Position numbers and translations under genes: made by a program. Shown here in pieces: positions 6,179-12,707 of a stretch of 14,875 nucleotides of DNA. This DNA comes from Parcubacteria group bacterium Athens0416_74. Its GTDB lineage: Bacteria; Patescibacteriota; Minisyncoccia; Phycocordibacterales; UBA2100. The DNA lies in the NCBI GenBank assembly GCA_007375785.1, contig VMEY01000012.1:1-14875 (forward strand). Reading direction: 5' to 3'. Position 1 is the first letter of the stretch; every line of letters begins with the position of its first letter. The notes beneath the pieces are model-generated. The model was not told the origin of the DNA. It made no database searches and saw only the letters and a program-made list of their open reading frames with translations.

Positions 6179-6184
6179 GTTGTA
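6179..6184 (-). promoter_or_regulatory. Candidate -10 box for tRNA-Ser
   Basis: The minus strand reads TGGTACAAC, with TACAAC as the -10 box and a TGn extension; transcription would begin about 7 nt before the mature tRNA. With the plus-strand box at 6218-6223 it forms an 8-bp inverted repeat (TTGTACCA ... TGGTACAA at 6180-6187 and 6215-6222), i.e. two back-to-back promoters. Confidence 0.4.
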
Positions 6185-6214
6185 CCACGTTTCCGGTCAT
6201 CGTACAGCGTCCGA

Positions 6215-6232
6215 TGGTACAATGCGTATAAA
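6215..6232 (+). promoter_or_regulatory. Candidate promoter boxes for the two-helix membrane protein gene
   Basis: TGGTACAAT (6215-6223) is an extended -10 element; TATAAA at 6227-6232 is an alternative lying 9 nt before the ATG. The first would give a leader of roughly 12 nt, the second nearly none. No Shine-Dalgarno sequence precedes the ATG. Confidence 0.45.
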
Positions 6233-6241
6233 TCTCACGTT

Positions 6242-6712
6242 ATGTCAGAAGAAAATGTCGTCCTTCGGTGGAGCGCGTACGAGCACGAACACATCGAAAG
6301 AGGGAGTGATTGGTATTGGGCGCTTGGCGTTGTCGCGCTTTCCGTCGCCGTGACAAGCATACTTTTCCAGGACTTCTTTTTTGCGCTTTTAATTCTACTT
6401 GCTGCCGGCACACTCGCGCTTATCTCTCGCACCCCGCCGGAGATTGCGCATTTTGAACTATCCGACAAAGGGATTCGTATCAACGGCAAAATGCATCCGT
6501 ATCGTGAAATACTCGCATTCTGGGTCGAGGATGACCATGATGACAGGCCGATGCTCCTCGTAGACACGACCAAGTGGCTCTCGCCCAATATGATTCTACC
6601 GATAGAACACATCGAGCCTTCGCTCGTGCGTGCGTACCTCAAAGAGCGCGTCGAGGAGCGACACATGCAAGAGCCTTTCACGCACAAGATCGTCGAATTT
6701 TTCGGACTCTAG
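6242..6712 (+). CDS. Conserved-type two-helix membrane protein with a PH-like C-terminal domain
   Basis: I do not recognise a named family. The protein (156 residues from the ATG at 6242) begins with a short polar segment (MSEENVVLRWSAYEHEH), followed by a closely spaced pair of membrane helices between about residues 25 and 63 (YWALGVVALSVAV; FFFALLILLAAGTLALIS). A C-terminal soluble part reads as beta strands ending in a helix (IAHFELSDKGIRING, FWVEDDHDDRPMLLVDT, EHIEPSLVRAYLKERVEE), which resembles small bacterial PH-like membrane proteins common in Parcubacteria. The longer open frame upstream would run through the tRNA-Ser gene and is excluded. Its TAG stop overlaps the stop of the converging surface-protein gene by a shared CTAG. 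Confidence 0.8.
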   Translation: MSEENVVLRWSAYEHEHIERGSDWYWALGVVALSVAVTSILFQDFFFALLILLAAGTLALISRTPPEIAHFELSDKGIRINGKMHPYREILAFWVEDDHDDRPMLLVDTTKWLSPNMILPIEHIEPSLVRAYLKERVEERHMQEPFTHKIVEFFGL

Positions 6713-9099
6713 TTGCTCACCTTGAAGGTGGCGGTGGATACTTCGTCGAGGTATGTCGGCGTTATCGGATTTACCGGGGGAAGTCCGCCAAGATACGCAT
6801 TGGGCGGTGTAAAAAGCGATGCCTGTATCGCATACGTCCGACCGACGATGAGGTCGGCGCCGCATACTGCGGGAGAATCAACTGCGCACGGCGAGCCCGT
6901 GGCCGGAATCGCCCACACGTACGAGCCTGATGTATTTGTCGACCGGTGGATGAGTCCTGTCGCCTGGCCGCTTTGAGAATCGACGAGCCAGAGTGCGACG
7001 GCGGAGTTGGATGGTGCCGAAGGAGTCTGCCATGTGATGGTCGTGCTAGCACCATGTTTTACATCAGCCCGACCATCAATCGTCGACGAGACCGTCATGA
7101 CCGATGTTGATGTACTGTTGCCCACCACTATCGTGGTCGACGCTGCTTTTGTGCTACCGCCGATTGTTTGGCATGTCAGCACCACCGTAGTATTGCGCGT
7201 GAGCGGAGAGGTCGTCGCCACGCCGTTGACGTTTTTATTGTTCGCATTTTGCGTGGTGAAGCCCGGCATTTGGGGGCTCGATACGACGCACGACTGCATG
7301 CCGCTGGTCACCCACCCGACCCTCGACGATTCCCCGGAGACAACATTTCTTGGATTGGCGAGCAGAACGATGATCGGCTTCGATATCTGCACACTGCACT
7401 CAGCGCGAGCCGTCAGGTTTTGATTGCGGCACGTGAGTGCATAGGTGATGCCTGTAGCACCCGCCGGCGGCGTGGCTATCACGGTCGTCGTTGAGCCCGA
7501 TGTCTGATTGTCAGTGGAGAATCCCCCTCCCGCGCCTGAGCTGCCCGTCGCGTTGGCGCACGAAAAGGATATGGCTATCGACATGCCCACATCTGCGACT
7601 TTCGGCTGGCATGAAAGCTCTGCTGTCGGCGTAACTGCGTTGCTTGGCGCACACTGCCAGTTGGTCGTGCACTGACGACCGTTTGATCCTTGCGTGGTCA
7701 CCGGCTGCCAAGACCCGTTTGTGCATCCGGTAGTTGGCTTTGTAGGGGCTGTGGGGCAGGTATTTGAATTGGCATTCGGCGTACATGCCGCGGGAGGCAC
7801 GGGCGCTATGGGTTGAGGACCGCCAAAGGTAGCGGCTTGCTGCTGCTGGTAGTTGTACTGCTGCAGCTGATAGTTGTATTGCTGCATCTGCATCTGATAC
7901 TGCTGCTGTTGTTGCTGATACGCGTTCGGATCTGAAGCGCAGGGAGCACCTTGCCCTGCACCGGAACCGGTGAGTCCTTTCATGAGTCCCTGCAAAAGTG
8001 AGCCAAGTGCTCCCATCGGATTGCCGCCGCTTCTCGATGACGGTGAATCAGGGCCGGCGGGCCCCTGCGGTGCAGCCGGTCCAGGAGCAGGGAACGTATT
8101 CTTTGGCACCGGCCTACCGTCCGGTCCTACACATCCTCCGCTCGTACTACAGACCTGCGCGACACCGGGCTGGTCGGTACCCGGCACTATGCCAGGCTTC
8201 AGATGCCCTTGTTCGGCGGCAGACAGTACGGCGAGACGCTTCTGCAGTGATTCGTTCCTTGCGTCGAGCGCCGCTTTTTCGGCCTCCAACAATTTCGCGT
8301 CGCGCGCATTGCGCCCCTCATCACACCCGCCATATGCACAATTCGAAAGTGCCTGTTCTATCTCGGACAACCTATTTTTATTTCGTTCGATTTCAGCTTT
8401 TGTTTCAGTCCTGTCTTCCTCATATGCTTTTTTCAATATGTCTTGATCCGCTGAAGATACTCCCATTTCGCCCAAAAGTTTTTGATGCTCAGATGGATCG
8501 GTATTCTTTAAAATGTCCTTAATCAGGGGCTCTCTCAATTCTTTCTCTACAGCCGAGGGGTCGATACTACTATTCGCGCCAAACAGGTTGTCCACTTCTT
8601 TACATTCACTCTTATTGCCTCCGACGGGAATACAGTATTTGACCTTGCATTTATAGTCGCTCTTCGGTTTGTACTGTTTGGTCTTCGGGTCGAGCTCGCA
8701 TCGCACGGGGTCGTTTTGTTGCCCAAACGTACCCGGAGTGAGCGCGAGAATCGCGGCCGCACTTTGCTGGGTGCTCTTTATTTGTTCGGGACCTTTGGGA
8801 GCCTCCCCCTGCGGCGGACAAACCGGCTGAGATGCGACTTGGGGGCTCCCCTTTGAATCCTTGTTCACTGTGTAGTCGTATCCGGGCTGGCACTGCTGTT
8901 TCTGTCCGCTCTCCTTGCCCGTACTCGCGGGCGTGCCGGCGGGAACATTGCCCGTAGCGGGAGTAAGCGCCGCCGACATTGCCAGCCGGTTGACCGAAGG
9001 AGTAGCGAGGTTTACGGCGACTGTGATGCTTCCCAAGAGAGCGACGAATACGAGCGCGGCAAGAATAGAATACCCGCGACTCGTAAAGCGCTTCCTCAT
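6709..9099 (-). CDS. Large secreted/surface protein: pilin-like N-terminal anchor, coiled coil, Gln/Tyr-rich tract, Cys-rich and Ig-like domains
   Basis: Starting at the ATG at 9099 the product is 796 residues. A positively charged start (MRKRFTSRGYSILAALVF) and a membrane helix to about residue 31 resemble a type IV prepilin leader, but the usual Glu at +5 is missing. Then come a Cys-containing N-terminal domain, a charged coiled coil (about 220-297), a Pro/Gly-rich linker, a tract dominated by Gln, Tyr and Met (about 395-421), a Cys-rich stretch, and three Ig/PKD-like beta domains to the C-terminus, with WVTSG and TITWQTPS as typical cores. It is probably displayed on the cell surface; its ligand is unknown. 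An upstream in-frame start at 9135 adds 12 residues of non-signal sequence and was not chosen. It is transcribed alone and ends in a stop overlapping its converging neighbour. Confidence 0.85.
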   Translation of the reverse strand: MRKRFTSRGYSILAALVFVALLGSITVAVNLATPSVNRLAMSAALTPATGNVPAGTPASTGKESGQKQQCQPGYDYTVNKDSKGSPQVASQPVCPPQGEAPKGPEQIKSTQQSAAAILALTPGTFGQQNDPVRCELDPKTKQYKPKSDYKCKVKYCIPVGGNKSECKEVDNLFGANSSIDPSAVEKELREPLIKDILKNTDPSEHQKLLGEMGVSSADQDILKKAYEEDRTETKAEIERNKNRLSEIEQALSNCAYGGCDEGRNARDAKLLEAEKAALDARNESLQKRLAVLSAAEQGHLKPGIVPGTDQPGVAQVCSTSGGCVGPDGRPVPKNTFPAPGPAAPQGPAGPDSPSSRSGGNPMGALGSLLQGLMKGLTGSGAGQGAPCASDPNAYQQQQQQYQMQMQQYNYQLQQYNYQQQQAATFGGPQPIAPVPPAACTPNANSNTCPTAPTKPTTGCTNGSWQPVTTQGSNGRQCTTNWQCAPSNAVTPTAELSCQPKVADVGMSIAISFSCANATGSSGAGGGFSTDNQTSGSTTTVIATPPAGATGITYALTCRNQNLTARAECSVQISKPIIVLLANPRNVVSGESSRVGWVTSGMQSCVVSSPQMPGFTTQNANNKNVNGVATTSPLTRNTTVVLTCQTIGGSTKAASTTIVVGNSTSTSVMTVSSTIDGRADVKHGASTTITWQTPSAPSNSAVALWLVDSQSGQATGLIHRSTNTSGSYVWAIPATGSPCAVDSPAVCGADLIVGRTYAIQASLFTPPNAYLGGLPPVNPITPTYLDEVSTATFKVSN

Positions 9100-9106
9100 A
9101 CCCACT

Positions 9107-9135
9107 ATGATGCGCCCTACACCAAGGCGACGCAA
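9107..9135 (-). promoter_or_regulatory. Weak candidate promoter for the surface protein gene
   Basis: The minus strand shows TTGCGT, 17 nt, then CATCAT, with the -10-like box ending 7 nt before the ATG at 9099. Each hexamer deviates from consensus at two or three places, so this is tentative; the spacing matches the leaderless pattern of stronger examples in this window. Confidence 0.3.
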
Positions 9136-9161
9136 TGAATCGCGTGGGGAAAAGAAACCTT

Positions 9162-9183
9162 TTTTGTGCTCCCGGCAGGAATC
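9162..9183. repeat. 22-bp direct repeat of the tRNA-Arg 3' end, distal copy (att-like)
   Basis: These 22 bases are identical to 9445-9466, which hold the last 17 nt of tRNA-Arg and 5 nt beyond it. The copies lie 283 bp apart in the same orientation. The arrangement is what integration at a tRNA 3' end leaves behind, although no integrase gene lies between. Confidence 0.85.
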
Positions 9184-9224
9184 TCCCTCACCTCTCGTGT
9201 CACTGTCGCAACACTCGGGTTGGG

Positions 9225-9293
9225 CACCGCCTCGCGGCCTCGCCTACTGGCTCGGCATCGCTCCGCCTAGCCCAAAACCACAAACACTTGCCG
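9225..9293. repeat. Imperfect ~69-bp repeat, unit 1
   Basis: The last 35 bases (9259-9293) match 9391-9425 with a single A/G difference; the preceding ~34 bases match at roughly 20 positions without gaps. The period between units is 132 bp. The composition is GC-rich with the core CGCTCCGCCTAGCCC followed by CACAAACACTTGCC. Confidence 0.8.
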
Positions 9294-9356
9294 TGGAGTA
9301 TGAGCGTCTTTGTGGTCACGAGTAATTTCTTCGCCGTCGCTCAGAAATTCTCTCGA

Positions 9357-9425
9357 CCCCGGCTCGCGGTTCGCCCTGCTAGGCTCACAACGCTCCGCCT
9401 AGCCCAAGACCACAAACACTTGCCG
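9357..9425. repeat. Imperfect ~69-bp repeat, unit 2
   Basis: This is the partner of 9225-9293. Its end, CACAAACACTTGCC, also forms the left arm of the hairpin at 9411-9442, an inverted arm that unit 1 lacks. Confidence 0.8.
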
Positions 9426-9442
9426 AAGGGCAAGTGTTTGTG
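9411..9442 (-). terminator. Strong hairpin immediately downstream of tRNA-Arg, possible terminator
   Basis: CACAAACACTTGCC pairs perfectly with GGCAAGTGTTTGTG around a 4-nt loop, a 14-bp stem starting 7 nt after the mature tRNA 3' end. There is no clear U tract on the minus strand (the following bases are GTCTTGGG), so it may stop transcription weakly, act as a processing boundary, or simply be part of the repeat element. Confidence 0.45.
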
Positions 9443-9444
9443 CG

Positions 9445-9466
9445 TTTTGTGCTCCCGGCAGGAATC
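9445..9466. repeat. 22-bp direct repeat of the tRNA-Arg 3' end, tRNA-proximal copy (att-like)
   Basis: This copy comprises the last 17 nt of the intact tRNA-Arg plus 5 nt downstream, identical to 9162-9183. It covers the T-loop end, the 3' T-stem strand, the acceptor 3' strand and the discriminator base, the part most often used as attB by tyrosine-recombinase elements. Confidence 0.85.
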
Positions 9467-9521
9467 GAACCTACATTACATCCTCCGCAAGGATGCGTCC
9501 TATCCGTTGAACGACGGGAGC
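9450..9521 (-). tRNA. tRNA-Arg (anticodon GCG)
   Basis: The minus strand gives a 72-nt cloverleaf. The acceptor is GCTCCCG with CGGGAGC, the D arm GTTC/GGAC has the A20-type loop (AACGGATA) expected for arginine, the anticodon stem is CATCC/GGATG around TTGCGGA (anticodon GCG), and the T arm is GTAGG-TTCGATT-CCTGC. The discriminator is A and no CCA is encoded. The anticodon reads CGC and CGU directly. Most bacteria use ACG with inosine instead, so this is uncommon. It lies 56 nt after rpsT on the same strand. Confidence 0.93.
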
Positions 9522-9577
9522 ATTGAAGACGAGTCTATCCTAGACTTGTGCGTAAATCCAGCAGAAATGCCGGGAAA

Positions 9578-9844
9578 TTACTTCGTGAGCGCGCCAACCT
9601 GCTTGGAGATGCGGGATTTCATGCGAGCCGCGGTGTTGGGCTTGATAGTGCCGTTCTTAGCGGCCTTGTCGATTGCCTGATAGAGGTCAGGGAGTGCTTT
9701 TGCAGCGTCCGCGCCCTTCTTGGCCACGAGGAGTTTCTCAACCGTCTTGAGGGTATCTTTCATCGCCTTCTTGCGGCGCGCGTTGAAGACGCGGCGCTTC
9801 TCTGCCGCTCGCTGTGCCTTCTTTGCTGACGTTGTATTTGCCAT
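9578..9844 (-). CDS. rpsT: 30S ribosomal protein S20
   Basis: This 88-residue, strongly basic, all-helical protein opens MANTTSAKKAQRAAEKRR and carries the S20 pattern KTVEKLLVAKKG, LPDLYQAIDKAAKNGTIKPN and TAARMKSRISKQV. S20 binds 16S rRNA early in small-subunit assembly. Length is standard. It diverges from ruvA, with 77 nt between the two starts that must hold both promoters. A possible -10 box for rpsT (TAGCAT, plus-strand 9854-9859) ends 9 nt before the ATG but is weak. The tRNA-Arg follows on the same strand and could be co-transcribed. Confidence 0.97.
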   Translation of the reverse strand: MANTTSAKKAQRAAEKRRVFNARRKKAMKDTLKTVEKLLVAKKGADAAKALPDLYQAIDKAAKNGTIKPNTAARMKSRISKQVGALTK

Positions 9845-9906
9845 TGCCTAGCGATGCTACATTAATTCTGTGGTCTGCGCAAGAATCCGTCGGCCGACGG
9901 GGCCGA

Positions 9907-9915
9907 TGCTATGAT
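9907..9915 (+). promoter_or_regulatory. Extended -10 promoter element for ruvA
   Basis: TGCTATGAT is an extended -10 box (TATGAT with TGn) ending 6 nt before the ruvA ATG. Transcription would begin at about the start codon, giving an mRNA with no leader. No Shine-Dalgarno sequence is present, and no -35 is obvious. Confidence 0.6.
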
Positions 9916-9921
9916 TGCTCC

Positions 9922-10488
9922 ATGATTGGCTATATACGAGGCACTATAAAGGCCACGCGCCCGACACATCTCATTCTCGACGTGCAAGGCGTCGGGTACA
10001 AAGTATTTACTCTCAAAGAAACCATCCTGCGCTCGACGGAGGGAGAATGTGCCTTCTGGACTCATCTTGCCGTACGGGAAGACGCGCTCGATCTCTACGG
10101 CTTCGTCCACGAGGAAGAGCTGCGATTCTTCGAGCTCCTTCTGACAGTCTCGGGCATCGGGCCCAAGTCGGCACTCGCCGTGCTCGATATCGCTTCGGTC
10201 GAGACTCTGAGGAGCGCCATCGCATCCGGCAATGCGAGCTACCTCACCAATGTCTCGGGTATAGGCAAAAAGACCGCGCAAAAAATCGTACTCGAACTCA
10301 AAGATAAAATGAGCGCAGCAGATATCGCTTCTTCCGGCGCACTCAAAGGCGATGAGGAGGCACTGGAGGCAATGCGGAGCCTTGGGTACTCAGCAGCTGA
10401 GGCTCGCGATGCGCTCCGCAACGTCCCTCAAGATATCGAGGGAGGCAACGACAGACTACGCGCGGCATTGAAGATGCTCGGAAAGTAA
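9922..10488 (+). CDS. ruvA: Holliday junction branch migration protein RuvA
   Basis: RuvA tetramers clamp the four-way DNA junction and load the RuvB motor. The 188-residue product has the OB-fold domain (MIGYIRGTI to LYGF, residues 1-61), two helix-hairpin-helix motifs (SGIGPKSA at 77-84 and SGIGKKTA at 112-119), an acidic linker, and the C-terminal domain III that contacts RuvB (EALEAMRSLGYSAAEARDAL). The start at 9922 is set by the universally conserved MIGxxxG beginning and by the -10 box 6 nt upstream; a longer frame to 9814 overlaps rpsT and is rejected. Only 1 nt separates its stop from the murE-like start, so the two form an operon. ruvB and ruvC are not in the window. Confidence 0.96.
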   Translation: MIGYIRGTIKATRPTHLILDVQGVGYKVFTLKETILRSTEGECAFWTHLAVREDALDLYGFVHEEELRFFELLLTVSGIGPKSALAVLDIASVETLRSAIASGNASYLTNVSGIGKKTAQKIVLELKDKMSAADIASSGALKGDEEALEAMRSLGYSAAEARDALRNVPQDIEGGNDRLRAALKMLGK

Positions 10489-10489
10489 T

Positions 10490-11725
10490 ATGTCCTTAAA
10501 AAGATTCTTGCCCGACTCTCTCATCTCCGCGTACCACCTTGCGATAGCGCTCGGCGGCGCATTTCTGTATCGCTTCCCCTCCCGTTCCATCAAAGTCATC
10601 GCCGTGACCGGTACAAAAGGCAAGACAAGTACAAGTGAGATGGTATCTTCGATACTCGAGGCCGCAGGACAAAAAACTGCGCTCATAAATTCGATTCGGA
10701 TTAAGATTGGTCAGAAAAAGCAGCGCAACACAATCGGACGCTCTATGCCCGGCAGAGCTCGACTCCAAAAGTTTTTGCGCGATGCTGTACGAGAGAAATG
10801 TGCATACGCTGTCATAGAGATGACTTCTGAGGGTGCGAGGCAGCATCGGCACCGCGGCATCGAGCTCGACGCACTCGTCTTTCTCAATCTTGCCCCGGAG
10901 CACATCGAATCTCATGGTTCGTATGAAGCGTACGCTGATGCAAAGTACGAACTCGGCCTCGCGCTTGCAAACTCCTCGAAGCGTCCGCGAGCCGTGATAG
11001 CGAGCGCCGACGACAAGGAGTCCGCTCGCTACCTCGCTCTCCCCGTAGAGTCCCGCATCGCCTTCTCGCTCACCAAACAAGAACCTTGGCACGCATCGGC
11101 AGACGGTGGCACATTTACCTACGAAGGACGCACGATCGAAGTCCCTCAGCCGGGAGAATTTTCTCTCAAGAACGCGCTTGCTGCTGCTGAAGTCGCGTAC
11201 GCGTTTGGCGCAGACCTTGATGCGATACAGAAGGGACTCGCCTCGCTTACGCGTATACCAGGGAGAGCGGAGCGCATTGACGCTGGGCAAGACTTCATCG
11301 TGGTCGTGGATTACGCGCATACACCGGATTCGCTCGAAGCACTCTGCGACGCATATCCGGGAAGAAAAATATGTCTACTTGGCTCAGCGGGGGGCGGCCG
11401 CGACACGTGGAAACGACCGGTCATGGGCAAAACAGCAGAGGAGAAGTGTGAGGTCGTGATTCTCACCAACGATGATCCGTACGACGAAGATCCTCAGAAA
11501 ATCGCCGATGAAATCGCTTCCGGGATGACCAAACGACCCGATATCATCCTCGACCGACGCGAGGCAATACGTACGGCTTTTTCAATCGCACGCAAGGGTG
11601 ACACCGTCCTCATAACAGGCAAAGGTATCGACCCTATCTACGGAAAAGGTGGCGCGAAGATACCGTGGAGCGACGCCGAAGTTGCTCGGGAAGAAATACA
11701 GCGACTCCGCGGAGGAGCGTTATAA
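10490..11725 (+). CDS. murE: MurE-like Mur ligase (UDP-MurNAc-tripeptide synthetase family) lacking the usual N-terminal domain
   Basis: The 411-residue protein has the Mur ligase order: ATP loop VTGTKGKTST (40-48), EMTSEGARQHR (110-120, equivalent to the EVSSHALxxxR region), NLAPEHIESHG with the carbamylated-Lys segment YADAK (K152), GEFSLKN, DYAHTPDSL (274-282), and GSAGGGRDTWKRP (298-310). These are MurE-type rather than MurC, MurD or MurF motifs. MurE adds the third amino acid to the peptidoglycan stem peptide. The sequence goes from a short N-terminal segment straight to the ATP loop, so the UDP-MurNAc-binding domain of typical ~490-residue MurE is missing. The substrate motif is NDDPYDEDP (327-335) rather than DNPR, so the amino acid added cannot be told. 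GGAAAG about 9 nt upstream, within ruvA, is the likely ribosome-binding site. Confidence 0.8.
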   Translation: MSLKRFLPDSLISAYHLAIALGGAFLYRFPSRSIKVIAVTGTKGKTSTSEMVSSILEAAGQKTALINSIRIKIGQKKQRNTIGRSMPGRARLQKFLRDAVREKCAYAVIEMTSEGARQHRHRGIELDALVFLNLAPEHIESHGSYEAYADAKYELGLALANSSKRPRAVIASADDKESARYLALPVESRIAFSLTKQEPWHASADGGTFTYEGRTIEVPQPGEFSLKNALAAAEVAYAFGADLDAIQKGLASLTRIPGRAERIDAGQDFIVVVDYAHTPDSLEALCDAYPGRKICLLGSAGGGRDTWKRPVMGKTAEEKCEVVILTNDDPYDEDPQKIADEIASGMTKRPDIILDRREAIRTAFSIARKGDTVLITGKGIDPIYGKGGAKIPWSDAEVAREEIQRLRGGAL

Positions 11726-11726
11726 T
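11721..11726 (+). promoter_or_regulatory. -10 promoter box for the lamin-tail protein gene
   Basis: A perfect TATAAT overlaps the stop codon of the murE-like gene and ends 6 nt before the next ATG, predicting a leaderless start. No matching -35 is visible at 17 nt. Confidence 0.55.
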
Positions 11727-11732
11727 ACGCGC

Positions 11733-12707
11733 ATGGTACGCACTGTCCTCTGGTGGGTCCTCATAGGGATGGTGATACTTCTCGCAGGCGCTTGGCTGTG
11801 GGTTGGCGGAGCATCACGCATCGTAAGTTTCGTGAAGACCATAACAAACCCTCTCGACATTATTTGGGGTACGAGCACGTCGACATATAAGGTCGCGCTT
11901 CCCTGGCAGCTCCCTATTCCCCAAGGTCCGGATATCGAAGGCTTGGCAAATGAGGGTGAGGCATATGAAAACATGAGCGCCGAAGAGCGTCTCGACGAAA
12001 TGCAGCGTCAGTACGATTCAATCCAGAAAGACGTGACCAAGCTTGGGCGGTCACCATATGCAGACAAAGTCTCTCTCTCGCGCGCTGCAGCAACAGAGGC
12101 AGCCGCTTCAAACGAATATCTCGTTATCGATGCCTCCGGCAATGTATCTCTCGCGGGATGGTCCCTGATGAGCATGCTCACCGGCGCTATTGCTCCGATT
12201 CCCCTTGCAGCGACAGTGTACGAGCATGGCACTCTCAACAATGTCCGCACTGTCTCGCTCGAGCCGGGCGAGAGCGTCATTGTGATTACAGGCTTCTCTC
12301 CTGCCGGCGTCTCATTTCGCGAAAACAGGTGCACCGGATACCTTGCACAAAATCTCTCCTTTGAGCCCTCGCTCGCCAATGCGTGTCCCTCACCCGCGGA
12401 GAGCATGTCGCTTACCGACCAAAACCTCCTGCGATACGGCGGTGATTGCGTAGACTACGTACAAACACTTCCTCAATGCACGTATCCGACGACCATCCCC
12501 GTGTCACTCGCTCCCGCGTGTCGTATATATATTGCAAACACATTCTCGTACAACGGCTGTGTGCAGACGCATCGGTATGATTCGAACTTCATGCTTGATA
12601 CGTGGCGGCTCTACCTTGGCTCACCAGTCGAGCTTTGGGGCAACACGCACGACGTCATCCGCCTACTCGATGAAAACGGTCAGACGGTCGATTCGATTAC
12701 GTACTAA
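11733..12707 (+). CDS. Membrane-anchored lamin-tail-domain-like protein
   Basis: The ATG at 11733 gives 324 residues. The start (MVRTVLWWVLIGMVILLAGA) is a signal anchor, followed by a linker with helical charged parts (MSAEERLDEMQRQYDSIQKD). The C-terminal two thirds look like a lamin-tail (LTD) beta sandwich: EYLVIDASGNVSLAGWSLMS is the usual first strands, EPGESVIVITGF the middle, and WGNTHDVIRLLDENGQTVDS with a final Tyr the classic LTD end. Four or more Cys between about residues 190 and 270 could form disulphides outside the membrane. LTD proteins are common in Parcubacteria with unknown partners. A longer upstream frame (from 11649) overlaps murE in another frame and is rejected. Its stop overlaps the stop of the converging methyltransferase. 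Confidence 0.75.
   Translation: MVRTVLWWVLIGMVILLAGAWLWVGGASRIVSFVKTITNPLDIIWGTSTSTYKVALPWQLPIPQGPDIEGLANEGEAYENMSAEERLDEMQRQYDSIQKDVTKLGRSPYADKVSLSRAAATEAAASNEYLVIDASGNVSLAGWSLMSMLTGAIAPIPLAATVYEHGTLNNVRTVSLEPGESVIVITGFSPAGVSFRENRCTGYLAQNLSFEPSLANACPSPAESMSLTDQNLLRYGGDCVDYVQTLPQCTYPTTIPVSLAPACRIYIANTFSYNGCVQTHRYDSNFMLDTWRLYLGSPVELWGNTHDVIRLLDENGQTVDSITY

Larger units (their letters stand above)
9184..9444. other. Non-coding insert between tRNA-derived direct repeats
   Basis: No credible gene is seen on either strand of these 261 bases. They contain two related units of about 69 bp and a strong hairpin next to the tRNA. The whole interval from the surface-protein start to the tRNA 3' end (9100-9449) is otherwise empty. 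Confidence 0.7.

Noticed and set aside
6089..6241. Upstream extension of the two-helix membrane protein
   Set aside because: The extension translates the tRNA-Ser gene and its promoter.
9225..9425. CRISPR array
   Set aside because: Only two imperfect units with a 132-bp period, no regular spacers and no cas genes.
9532..9546. Small palindrome AGTCTA-GGA-TAGACT upstream of tRNA-Arg
   Set aside because: A 6-bp stem with a 3-nt loop is within chance expectation and lacks a T tract; it may overlap the tRNA promoter but nothing more can be supported.
9135..9680. Plus-strand open frame of 181 codons across the repeat region
   Set aside because: It runs through two repeat units, the antisense of tRNA-Arg and the antisense of rpsT; the predicted peptide has no protein-like features.
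9814..9921. Upstream extension of ruvA to 9814
   Set aside because: It would overlap rpsT and add 36 residues ahead of the conserved MIGYIRG start, and it lies upstream of a good -10 box.
10496..11320. Minus-strand frame of 274 codons opposite the murE-like gene
   Set aside because: The plus strand carries unmistakable Mur ligase motifs over the same interval; the antisense product shows no known motif.
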